This document shows, piece after piece, positions 14,330 to 25,315 of a stretch of DNA of 64,000 nt. How positions within the stretch are numbered: position 1 is the first letter of the stretch; each line of letters begins with the position of its first letter. The stretch is from Homalodisca vitripennis (taxonomy: Eukaryota > Arthropoda > Insecta > Hemiptera > Cicadellidae). A model generated the notes under the pieces. The model did no database searches. It was not told where the DNA came from and worked only from the letters and a program-made list of their open reading frames with translations. Position numbers and translations under genes: made by a program. The stretch spans positions 1-64,000 of the forward strand of contig NW_025777469.1 of NCBI RefSeq assembly GCF_021130785.1, written 5' to 3'.

Positions 14330-14963
14330 AACATAAAATCGTATACATTACTGTCACTATTATTCCACTAGGAATTTCTAAAATATCATCTTTTTTGACA
14401 GATTTACGCAACAGCTGGTAAATATCATACCTCTTCTTTCTGGCCACAATGTAAAGACATTTTTCATTGGGGTACCAAAAGCCTGTCTCAGGGTCGGTAA
14501 TACCTTTAATGTCTTGTATGGAATCAAGATTCATCCAAAAGGTTTTTTGTTGTCTCGGAGTGGACTCGTCATGGATGCTTTCCCTTCCAGGGGACCCCTT
14601 GACCAACTCTTCCTTCCAAGTCGGAAAATAGTGTCGCAAACAGCTCACGGATCTTGAGTCTCCTGTCTTTCAGCCTGAAAATACCAGTCTCCTGTAATGG
14701 GTGTATTGAGATGTTGCTCATTGATTCCTCCTGAACGGGGCACCTGTGGCTTTTGCAGTCTCCTTGCGCACCTGTCTTGTGTACTCTGCCAGCAGCAGGC
14801 CTGCAGCAATCAAGAAGATGATGGCTTTCTCTAAGCTTGCAGACTTGGCTCCGAGTTCAATGGCCATATAAGCTTCATTTTAAATTTCTAGGTATATTTA
14901 CAGGCTTTCCCAAGTTCATTTCATCACCCACATCTTCATCCCGGACCTCACACCAGTTATAGA
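14330..14963 (-). pseudogene. OPA3: OPA3 last exon, unit 1, multiply disrupted
   Basis: The acceptor is tttgtttacag|TC at 14963, followed by [56 protein letters not shown] and then a region matching FQAERQETQIRELF. These pieces fall in different frames. Extra bases lie in GGG, near ATGAAATGAA and in an A4 run, with further gaps and an insertion around 14750. The final 106 codons (14648-14328) are open and match the tail of the 24.2 kb copy at the DNA level (DSIQDIK...). This is more decayed than the unit 2 exon. Confidence 0.7.
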
Positions 14964-15209
14964 CTGTAAACAAACAAGTTTTTTGAGCAATGTTTTCCTA
15001 TATATCAAAAACAGTCATAAGAAAAACTTTTTGAACTTTGGTAATAAGCTCAGGGTTAAAAATTAATAAACCCAGAATTTCACATTTGTTTCATATCCTT
15101 CCTAATTTAATCACACGATTGCTACAATAAGATACAAAAACTTCTGAATAAAACCTTACACAGGGTTTGGCAATATTTTATATATATTATATATCAAACA
15201 GCTGTTATA

Positions 15210-15821
15210 CTGGGTGTCCCCAAAATTACAGGACCAAACTTCACCAAATTGTTCAGGAGGTAAAAAACTGAATGAAAAATGTTATTAATGTATAGTACCC
15301 ATCTTGCTTCGTTTACCTTAGATCGGCCATTTTTGTTTTTTACATACAATTAATTTTATTTTTATTACGGGTTTACCGATTTGTTGTTGAAACTTGGCAC
15401 AAATATTACAAACATTAAACATAAGTTGTGTAAAAAAATAATATTTTTTTAAGAAATCTTACGTGTATTTTCAAATGGGCGGCCATTAAAATAAACTGTT
15501 GGTTTTCAAGTTATTTAGAGTTTTAATATTTTAAATGGCCGCCATTTTGAAAATAAACATAAGATTTTTAACAAATCTTGTTTTTTTACAACTTATGGTT
15601 CATGTTTATAATATTTTATGGCCAAGTTTCAACCAAAAACTCGTGGTAAACACCCGTATTGAAAATAAAATTACTTGATATGTAAAAAAACAAAATGGCC
15701 GACGATCTAAGGTCAAACGAAGCTAGATAGGGACTATACATTACATGACATTTTTTGTTCAGTTTGACCTCCTGAACAATTTTGGGTGAAGTTTGGTCCT
15801 GTAATTTTGGGACACACCCAG
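15210..15821. mobile_element. Foldback (long inverted repeat) element, 612 bp
   Basis: The ends are CTGGGTGTCCCCAAAATTA and its near-inverse TAATTTTGGGACACACCCAG. The two halves are inverted copies over almost their whole length: GGACCAAACTTCACC, GATCGGCCATTTT, GTTGAAACTTGGC and GGCGGCCAT each reappear inverted on the other side. The centre is near 15510. There is no coding capacity. This is a typical non-autonomous foldback/MITE in the intron of OPA3 unit 1. Confidence 0.75.
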
Positions 15822-16544
15822 TGACACCAGTATATCAAAATCTGTAAACAACTTAACACCTCTGCAGCTCTACTGAGTTGGGACTAAGCAGTTTCTATAT
15901 TATCTCTCTATCACCGCAAGGTGTCTGGCACTGTCAACAACATGTTAAATTACTGGGACAGTAACTGCCCAGAACTATTGTACTGTAACTGTCAGAATAT
16001 AATACATGTAGTTAACACATTCACTATGGATCTATCCTGGTGGGTCGAACAGGTTTTTCTCCACTCTCTTAATATACATATTTATTACCAGTGGCACAGT
16101 GAATACAACAAAAACAGTACTTGTCACTATATGCTATAATGCACTATTAAAACATGGCGTCTAATTTTAATTTTTCATGAGACTACAATTTTTATATAGC
16201 CTAATTACCAATGTTTATTAGTAAATATTATATAATATGTATAATTTTATATATGGTGGTGAAAAAAAGGGAAGGGGTAACCTTAAAGAAATATAGGAAT
16301 CCAAACACTTTTCTTTCAAAAAACAAAAATAGCCTATGAATTTATTATTTAATTATTGGATAAATAACAGTTAATACATGTCATAATACTTTAATAACCT
16401 TTCCAAGTGTTTTTTAGCTATACTGAAAGTGATGGGCTTGTTTATCTTTTGATCATTTCATCAAATATTGGTTTGTTATTTTTAGTAGAACACCACAAAT
16501 TTCTTTTTCAATCTTAATTATCTTAGGTTAGCTCTTTATTTAGA

Positions 16545-17515
16545 TTTTATAGCCTCAACTGCTGAAATTCCCACTCACACACAGGTAAGAAACTAGCAAA
16601 TGGTATCAATACTCTAAGCGTCTTCTTGCTTACTACTGGATACTCATTTTCAATGCTGCACTAAAATTCAAATAAAAACTTGGACTGCAACCTGGATTTT
16701 AAAAGATGGTCTGTTGAAATATTAATGAGCTGTTCAGCTTCCTCGTAAGAGTGAAGGTCTCAGGTAGTCATTGCAATTCATAGGGTCATAAACCCAATTG
16801 CATTGATTTTATTTCATCCTTCAGAAAATATTTTTTGAAATAGAGCTCCAAATTGAATAAATGGACGAAGGCAATGTTCAGTTCATTTTTTAATATCAGT
16901 CCATATATTATGCAGACACTGATTTAAAGAAGGAAATACTGTATTATAGCCTTTTATCAAGTTGTTTCTTCCATAGTAGAAGTGTTTTTTTATTTAATCC
17001 GTTAAAATAGCCAATTTTAGCAATGAACATATTAGCAATAACATGTTTTTTATCATCAGAAAAATGAATACATTTTGAGTTCATACACTCAGTAACAACT
17101 TACCCAGAGACAAACCACCGACTTGTAAAACAGGCACGAATGATCAGCACCCATGTCATTACTTATTTTGACATAAAATTTTAGCTTTGTTGGGTCTGGT
17201 TTTAATAAAATTTTTACCACCTTGGATCACTGATTTTAAAGATGTCGTCCAATTCTTTACTTAAATTTTCAGCTGCCAATACCTCTCTTTGTATAATATA
17301 ATTAATCAAAAAAGCTTTAGGTGTTTTGGACTGAATGCATGATTTTAGTACCTGATCGGTACATAAAAACCATCATACTTTTCCCACTTAATTTTGTTCT
17401 TTGTTATACAATTGTCAATAATCTCAAACAAGTCTTTGTCAGTTGTTTCTCCTTTAATCTCTTGATAAAACATAAAATCTTCAATCAACTATTTTTTCAT
17501 TAACAAATCTAACAT
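16545..17515 (-). pseudogene. hAT-type (ZBED5-like) transposase relict
   Basis: Across frames the - strand reads FYQEIKGETTDKDLFEIIDN, VLAAENLSKELDDIF, MGADHS (the family's MGADH), IANMFIAKIGYFNGLN and the C-terminal block EYPVVSKKTLRVLIPFAS followed by CEWEFQQL (compare EYP.LS.KA...LLPF.TTYLCE.GFS). Order and spacing fit the second half of ZBED5/SCAND3-like hAT transposases. Numerous stops and indels mean it is dead. Confidence 0.6.
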
Positions 17516-17643
17516 AACAGATTAAATGTGCATCTCTGTGATCATCTGTGTATCTAGAGTGACCTCATCTAGCTAGATTGGCAAACTCTTTGCCTGTCGA
17601 AGCAGTCAAAAGATGTCACTTATATAAAACAATTCTTACAAGA

Positions 17644-18663
17644 CTGCAGTATAATAAGTGGCCGCTAAACTCAATCGGATTATGATTATTGAATGATTCG
17701 AATCATCGATATTCATGACCATCCAAAAGACCAGAAATCAAAATGTCGGAACAAAATAATGTAGTGTAGATACTTCAAAGAACAATATGGTTTCACTAGT
17801 TTTCAATCTTTATGTTTCATTAGAAATTAATGTATAAATTTATAATGTAATATATAATTTATATAATTACAACAAAATATAAACATTTACTTACTTTATG
17901 TATTTTCAAGGATAAATGTGACTGCTTGTGAAACAAAGAAGACACATATTAAATCACTGTTCTTGCCACCATTAGTCAATAACGAAAACACATGATTTTT
18001 ATTTATTTTCATACACAATTCTACTTTGAACTAATTTTGAGTGATAATGTCGAAATGAATTAAGTTTAGGCTTTTAAAATTGTATTCTAGTTTAAGCTAT
18101 ACTTTTATAAGTAAAATAAATGTATTTGTTTCAGATTACATAAAATAAACTAAACTTTATCCTAAACAATGTTTGAGCAGTGTAGTAGTTAACGATTACT
18201 TCAGCCAATCTGAAATTTGATATTTTCTGCAGGTACTGATGGTATTTCTGATCATTCTTTAGATACGTTGTGTTTATTCTTACTTTTCTTGCAGTGAAAC
18301 ACTATTTGATTTCCACCTTTAATTGTAGTTTTTATCTTGTCAATAAAATGCAAGACAATTCGGATTTAAAGGGAGCAAGTTTCATTACCATTGTAACCAC
18401 GAACATTGCTGTGTTTTATAAAAACATTTTAAGCCAATAGCTTTCTGCATATTCATCGCAATTGTTCTTGTCGTTATCATTAGCCTTTCTCTTACATAAA
18501 CAAAATAACAGCTGGCAATGACGTCACTAGTCTAAATAAAGAAAGCTGGTAACGATTATTTAGGAATATCTATAGGTCAAATGTCCGTATTTGATAGTAT
18601 CCAATATTTAAAATCGGATAATTGTAATCCGATTGTATTGGTGGCCACTTATTATACTGTAGC
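17644..18663. mobile_element. TIR element, copy 1 (about 1.0 kb)
   Basis: The left end CTGCAGTATAATAAGTGGCC is mirrored by GGCCACTTATTATACTGTAG on the right, followed inward on both sides by ACAATCGGATTA-type sequence. A second copy in inverse orientation is at 30653-32550, and a lone end is near 46481-46506. No transposase is seen. TAA-GCGG wording loosely resembles the Merlin-like elements nearby, but a relation is not shown. Confidence 0.7.
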
Positions 18664-18716
18664 CGTGTAGAATATAAAAAAGTGTGTTAAAGTCGATGGG
18701 GACAATGGGTAGAGTA

Positions 18717-19240
18717 TGATAATCGGATCTGGTATTTTATATTGAAATTATCACACCGATATTTAATTATTATACCCATCGATATATTCAACTAATAGTA
18801 ATTAATTTAAACAATAATTAAAATCATCCCAACACCAACTGTACACACATTTTTCATATTCTAAACACAATTTGTTCTTTAAGTAACTTCTTTGAAATAA
18901 AAAAGAGGGTTAACTTTAGAAAACTATACAAAATAACAATAAAAATGATTTACTCCGTTTGTCTCGGTTTCAAGATTTTTGTTTTGTTGTTACTTTTTCT
19001 TTATTATTTAAATGTCATTTTTCCTATCACTTTTCTTAATTGTATTGTTTCATTAATGGTCATGGTTTCCGTTATTATTTAGGAACATTACATAAGTTTA
19101 AACTATTTCTATTAATTTGGAAACATGTACTTTAATTTAGTATTTTAGATTACGTTGATAGCTTTGTTATTCAGTATAATATAAGTATTGGTGATTTTAA
19201 TAAGCGAAATAAAAACCGGTCCGCTATCGCTCTCTGCCCC
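18717..19240. mobile_element. Merlin-like MITE, uninterrupted copy
   Basis: Ends GGGTAGAGTATGATAATCGG and (inverted) GGGGCAGAGAGCGATAGCGG, followed by ...GGTTTTTATTTCG-type sequence resembling the Merlin-like elements at 33455 and 34305. It is 524 bp and non-coding. It is the empty-site homologue of the interrupted copy at 32943-34156. Confidence 0.65.
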
Positions 19241-19521
19241 AGATGATTTAGTTATTATTCAAATTAATTATTATTGGTTGATTATGTATAATAAATATTG
19301 TTTGATAATTTCTATATAAAAAGCCTCGTTCGCTTATCATACTACCACGGACGGTAAATAAATTAAAGGTCACTGACCTGACCTATGAGTTAAAGATGTT
19401 TTTGAAAACCATTTAGGTTAGAATGTAATACTGTAATTTTTAGTAGCCCTAAGTATGTTCAGTAACATGCAGTATTCATTATTGTCAAGTACATAAGCTT
19501 CACAATAATTTAAATACTTAC
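19241..19521. other. Intron sequence of OPA3 unit 1
   Basis: Nothing recognised apart from the donor of exon A at its right edge. Confidence 0.3.
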
Positions 19522-19666
19522 AACTGAGCTGGAGGCATGCAGATATAGGTCCTTAAAAAACAAACTTTCTTTTGCTTGAGTTTTTAACATAATTTGCTAT
19601 GGGTTTACTTAATTGTTTCAAAACAAGAGAGCCTAGCTTAGCAACAGGAAAAGCAGCAGCTACCAT
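19522..19666 (-). pseudogene. OPA3: OPA3 first exon, unit 1, type 1, frameshifted
   Basis: ATG at 19666. The exon reads [20 protein letters not shown], then KPIANYVKNSSKRKFVF and a TAA. One base missing from a T6 run would otherwise continue L-RTYICMPPAQ. An extra T just before the GTAAGT donor keeps the total exon length at 3n+1, so the donor phase matches the other first exons. It is clearly an OPA3 alternative first exon, only about 315 bases downstream of exon B. As written it cannot code past residue 37. Confidence 0.65.
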
Positions 19667-19982
19667 TCTTAGTGTCTCCTTGATTCTAAATTTCTATTAG
19701 TCGAAATTAATAGTAGCCAAATTATCAAATTAGGCTACTTGTTTTTATCTCCATGATAGACAAGAGAAGCTTACTACTTGTAATTACAGTTGCATTAATT
19801 GATAATAAAAAGCAAGTTATGTTTATGCTGGAATAGACTAAAACCCTAAATTAAAATCGTATTAAATATGTTCAACTAATTATTGCAATATTAAAAATTA
19901 CAGCAATAACTACATAGGAAAAGTGAGGATACGTATGTTTTCAAGGTTACGCAATAAGGCGGGAATTCCAATTTAAACTCAC

Positions 19983-20139
19983 GATGAGCAGGAGGCATGC
20001 AAATAGCTCTGCTAAACCACGGATATTGCTTAGCACTTCTCGCTATTGCATTTGCTAAAGGTTTGCTTATTTGTCTAGCTAAAAGTGCACCTAACTTAGC
20101 TAAGGGAAACGGTCCCCTTATCCCACCTAAACGAACCAT
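19983..20139 (-). CDS. OPA3: OPA3 first exon, unit 1, type 2 (intact)
   Basis: ATG at 20139. The exon reads MVRLGGIRGPFPLAKLGALL and then [18 protein letters not shown], ending WFSRAICMPPAH: 52 residues plus one base, no stop, donor CATC|GTGAGT, phase 1. The residues before FPLAKLG are five longer and less conserved than in unit 2 (MVVGAFP), so the start has drifted. Joining to the exon at 14963 gives H-L-YNWCEV. Because that last exon is badly broken, this exon is probably part of a dead or partial copy unless it splices elsewhere. Confidence 0.7.
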
Positions 20140-23100
20140 TTTTTTCCCATCTACTATCCATTCCTATGATCATAAACAATAACAATACTTACTTTTATTA
20201 TTTCTAAAATAAGAACTAGGGACAGGGGAATGGAATCATAGCATTTTATTTCATAACATGATTGATTGGAGAATGATGTCCGATGGGCGATATATAACGT
20301 ACTAGTGTCAGTAACAACGTTATTCAGTTGTTACCTATTATTACCAGAATAAAGTAATACCAGTAAACACCCTGTTATTTCAGTAACAGGACGTGGACTG
20401 AAGTTTAGCGTTCTCGTAACGTCTTTCAGGTATTAGTAACTCAGTAAACCTGGTTATTGATTAACAGCCGAGGCTATTAACTAGCTAGGAACGGAACCAG
20501 TTCTGATAACGCTTCTATGATAATACGTTACTGAGAAACCAATATTAGTCAGCTGGATGGCACTGAATAGATAAATAATAAAATATCAGGTTGAAATAAA
20601 TAATAAAAATATATATTTGACAAAATAGAAACGTAGACTTGTTTCTGGAAAAATGAAAACAGGCCCAACTTATTCGTCATTCGTTCTCAGTTATAGTTAA
20701 TTTTGTATATTAAACAATAACTGTATGATTGCGCAGTGGTAATTTTAAAATATGTAGTGTATAATTAGTATTTCAAAGTATGCTACCAATCTAAAATTAC
20801 TTTGTACTGATTTAGTTCAATTTTTCGTTATACTATATCTAAATAGCCCCACACGTGTAGATTTAGTCTCAGTTTACTAGCAACTTAACGTCAGTTGAGA
20901 AAACAGCATGACACTAATACACTACAAACTACGTTATTTTGGCAATAGGTAACACAAATAAGACATTCCCCATCTCTAAACAGGATTCTCTTCAATTTAG
21001 TCATAGAGTAAGACTTATTCATCAACGTAGGCTAATAGCCTACGTTAGCAGGTCTACTAAGATAGTATGTTAGTAGACCTGCATCATACAGTAAAGAATG
21101 AAAATATTGACCAGCGTTGCTACATCACCAATTCTGTACTTTCATTGCCTTACTGGATGTTATTCTTTTTACCATCGAGGTACAAGCCGTGATTAACTGA
21201 TAAACTCAATGATGGATTAATTAGTCAAACTTATTGTTATTTTTGGGAGTAATACTGATAGTTGTATCAAAAGAAAATTAGTTGTCATCAAATATCATGT
21301 GACCAATTGTGCAAAACAAAAAATAAAATTCGTGAAGCATTAAAAATGCAAAAATAGGACTACTTAAAAAAACTCTTTATAATCATTTCAACGATTATTT
21401 GCTGTTACACGCGGTTTCGCACACAATTTTCATTGTCAATAACAGGAACGTTATATGCTGATTGTCACTTAAAGATATTCCAATATCCCCATTCATTTTG
21501 GATTAATTTAAGTTTTATGAATAGGGTTTGAGGCCCTGAAGTCGGACCGTAAAACAGTTGCATCAAATACTATAAACTAGAACTTCTATGCAATGTTTCA
21601 TATAGCTTCAATAAGTCCAAAAACAAACTGTTTAAGATTCCTTTACCAAGGCCTAAAAGTCGGCGTCCGTAACTTTCTAAGTGAAACATTTATGCTTAAT
21701 ATGATTGGGCCGTGTGCCAATATTGAAAACAGAAGTATGCATACTTTGGAGGCATATTATTTTAGCGTTCATGAGAAATTTCAGCACAATCGTTCATAGT
21801 AGCATTGAGTGTTAAGCACAAATATGCAAACATTAAAATATATATTTACTCTAGTTTCATATAAAAGGACGCATTAACTGTTTTCCGTGCCGCCCGACAA
21901 GCTTTCCTGTTTGGGTTGGCCATTGGAATAATAAATATCTATAAAATTGATAAAATACAGTGTATGTCCTCAATTCTCTAGATCACCTTATTTCCTTGGT
22001 TTAGTGGGAAAATAACACCTATATTTAATATACCAACCAGTATCGCATTCTCATCAATGCCTTTGTATATGTTCTCTGGAATGTCAGTCAGTGCAAAACG
22101 GATCCACTGCTCCCTGGAGTTTTTCGATACCATTGAAAAGATTATTGCACTTTGTACCTGTTATAAGGCATGTTTCGATATCGAGAATTTTCCGATATTC
22201 TATATCGATATCAAACTTCAATATCGATATATATTAACGCAACAAAATATCGATATCGAATGGTAGCATACTTTTAAAAATACACTAATTTATACACTAG
22301 ATATTTTAAAATTTTTACTGCGCAATAATACAACTATTCTACTAACAAGATATACAAAAAGATTATCCACAATTTCCATTTCACGACAATACGCATTTAA
22401 ATAAAATAAATTAGTATATAAGAATAGTTTTCCTTCACAGTATAGTCAACTGACAGAAGTTTTCATTTATTGGAGTAAAAGGTGGTTGAAACAAGTTATG
22501 CTAATTGAAAAACACTCACGAACCAGCTAATTGTTAAGATTTATATTATAAGGTAACTGAAAGCAATAAATTCATAGCTCAACTTCAGTATCAAAACAAA
22601 AATAGTTTTCTGCGGTATGATAGCAATATAATTTTTGTGGTCTATTAATATGTCTCCTTATAAAACTGTTTTTAAAAATAACAATTTTGTAAGACTTATA
22701 TGAATAGAAACTCAAAATAATGGAGAAACTGCATAGAACAGTTTTCGAATCCATTACTCCCGTTAAATTCGGTTGAGTTTTTAACTTCCAAATTTAAAAT
22801 CTACTTAAATAATTTTGTCTTAAATGTAAAGGACAAATTAAGTGTTTGAGAACAGAAACTATGGCCTCCAGTTTTCGGAGAGATAGGTTTGGTACAATAA
22901 CACGAGAATGCGTTAAAATAAAATATGTAGTATAATATCAACCCTCAGCCAATCAAAACCGGGGTACCATAGCTAGTTTCTTTCGGTGAGGTACCAACTA
23001 GCGCCCACGACCGAAGAAGGTATGAATAGGCCTTAGTCACTACATGCAATAACAAGGTGGCACATTGCAACTATTTTTAGTATATCAAAATTTTTTTACA

Positions 23101-24196
23101 TTTAGTTATATTAACTGGGACTTAAACCTTAGATTTATAGAAAATACAATATCGAAAGCTGATATTTACAATAAACTTTCGATATCGTGATGATATAGGA
23201 ATTACAATACCGTTATAATATCGCATAATATGTTAAAATCCGCGCTCCCGACAAAATGGCGGCGGCCAGTAGAAACTGGCCATACGAGCTCCAAGGACAA
23301 ATAAACAATAATACTACCTTCGAGCGCAAAGGGTTGTTAAATTTTAATACTGCACATAATGGAAGCTCTCTGATCAGTTTTCCTTTCCCCAAAATCCGTC
23401 TGTGCATTCCAGCTTGGTGTAACGCTGCCAGACAGTTTTTAATTGGACAATGGAAAAGTTTTGCAGTTCTGCATCTTATTGCATTCCATATTTTTTATTG
23501 TGATATTCTGTGACTGCATTAGGGTAATCATATAAACGTTTGTGTTAATAGTTATGAAATAGGTTAAGTACAATTTTTTTTAATTTTCATACAGTTCCTC
23601 TACCATTTAAAATTTATTAAAATAAATAGTCTGGGCTAAAATTCTAGATTTTATTCTCTTTATAAGTGTGTCAGGTTTTAGGCACACTTAAGGTCAGAGT
23701 ATCAAAAGGTTTAAGATACAAAATTCTTGAGCTGTGAGAGGTCCGTGTTCACGGAACAAAACCCACTAGTTTTAAAAACAGTAAGCCAATTGACCTAGAG
23801 CCACCCTGAAGTCTGCAACCATCCTAAAAATTATCAGGAAGGCTTTAATTGCTACATATACGTATCCTACATTGTCTCGGTAACATATGTCCTTGAGCAA
23901 CAATCATAGCTCTCTCTTCCTTTTTACGCTCTTCAGAAAATTCTTTGTGCCAAGAAAACACATGGGTGATTGACAGGGTACAGGGAACAAGTTATTGCAC
24001 CCTTACCGTCACTTTCTTTAGGATAAGATGTCTATGTAAAAAATTCACTTTTGGTTTTTGAAAATAAAATCTACTATATAAAACAATTTATAAGCATAAT
24101 ATATCAAATAATACTGACAATTATAACGAGCACTAAAAATATAAATTTTGTTTTCCATATATTTATTTATGATTAAACAATTATACAAATTTAAGC
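20140..24196. other. Spacer between the two OPA3 units
   Basis: About 4 kb without a gene. It holds a stretch dense in GTAAC/GTTAC words (20280-20560), twin hairpins at 21024-21082, and a cluster of GATATCGA words at 22160-22260 and 23150-23225. At 23240-23290 there is a GC-richer patch starting AAATGGCGGCGGCC that resembles a 5' leader, but the 85-codon frame there has no known match. Confidence 0.35.
21024..21082. repeat. Two adjacent perfect hairpins
   Basis: AACGTAGGCT/AGCCTACGTT with a 3-base loop (21024-21046) is followed one base later by GCAGGTCTACTA/TAGTAGACCTGC with an 11-base loop (21048-21082). Confidence 0.75.
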
Positions 24197-24744
24197 TTAT
24201 AGATCACTGAACTGAATAACATTTTTATATACATCTTTCGAAAGATGTTCAACCGCTATAAATATCACACTCTTTTTTTCTGGCCAAAAGCAAGACATTT
24301 TTAAAGGCGTACCAAAACCCTTTTGGTGATAATACTTAATATCTTGTAAGGAATCAGATTCATCTAGAGTTCTTGTCTCAGGTAATTCTGGTTTATTCCG
24401 ATTCCAAGGAACCTTGCTCACCCTTTTTTCCAAGTCAGATATTGTTTCTAACAGCTCACGTATCTGGGTGTCCTGTCGTTCAGTTTGGAAGTTCAGCTCT
24501 TTTACAGTAAGTTGGATTTTTGTAAATCTCCTCTTGGCGGGCGATTTTCCTTTGCGGTCTCCTTTCGCGTCTGTCTTGTATACTCTGCCAACAACAGGCC
24601 TGCAGCGATCAGGAAGATGATGAATTCTCCCAGCAGACTTGCACCAAGTTCAATGGCCATAGCCTCGTTCAGTTTTGGTACCTTTCACAGGTTTCCCCAA
24701 GTTTAGTACCCACAACTTCATCCGTACTTCACACCAGTTATAGA
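24197..24744 (-). pseudogene. OPA3: OPA3 last exon, unit 2, three single-base insertions
   Basis: The acceptor is gtttgtttcag|TC at 24744; the exon then codes YNWCEVRMKLWVLNLGKPV, the hydrophobic segment [34 protein letters not shown], the coiled-coil-like [20 protein letters not shown] and a C-terminal tail to TAA at 24197. Reading it needs three frame changes, each best explained by one extra base: in AAA after KPV, before GCCCGC, and in an A5 run after EEIYK. Their sum restores the frame, so the natural stop is still in register with exon D. The tail beyond the coiled coil is longer than in the human protein. It is either a young pseudogene or assembly indels. The intact 711-nt coding sequence of the neighbouring gene argues mildly for real mutations. 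Confidence 0.75.
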
Positions 24745-25120
24745 CTGAAACAAACTCTTTATACTACGATGTTTCTATCTGTATTATGAGCACTGTTCGA
24801 AGAATAATTAAAATCTTTGTTTCAAGCTAAACAGAAAATAAACTATACCTAATACATTTTATATTAGCTGTGACTAAAAGTTGGATTAACAAAATTTTAT
24901 AGCAAAGTTATACTTCTAGTATATCTTATACATAAAACTTTAGGTAAGCACATCAAGCCTGATACACACAAAGTTCAAGATTAAAATTAATGGATATTTG
25001 ATCTTTCACATTCTAAAAGTATTGTAATATGTCAAAAGAAATAATTTTCTAGCTGTGTATTCATGAATAGGTTTATGTGAGTTACATTCCCAGTTTTCCT
25101 TTCTATTGATTTTCCCTAAA

Positions 25121-25315
25121 GGGAACCGAAGAAGGTGAGTGGGGATAATCACATATAGGCTTTACTAAATAACAAAAGAGTATAAAAGAATCAATTTTAT
25201 ATTTTATTAAACTTTGAACTCAAAGTTTAATAAAATATAAAATTGATTCTTTTATACTCTTTTGTTATTTAGTAAAGCTATATGTGATTATCCCCACTCA
25301 CCTTCTTCGGTTCCC
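25121..25315. repeat. Near-perfect 97/96-bp palindrome with 2-base spacer
   Basis: 25121-25217 and 25220-25315 are exact inverse copies except for one extra G in the left arm near 25170. The outer edge is GGGAACCGAAGAAGGTGAGT. It is either a snap-back DNA element or an assembly/library fold-back artefact. Confidence 0.85.

Noticed and set aside
22160..23225. Clusters of GATATCGA words suggesting an inverted-repeat element
   Set aside because: The two clusters do not align as inverted copies beyond the short word.
23256..23513. Frame starting MAAASRNW in a GC-richer patch
   Set aside because: The Kozak-like start is attractive, but the rest has no known domain and no splice partner could be found.
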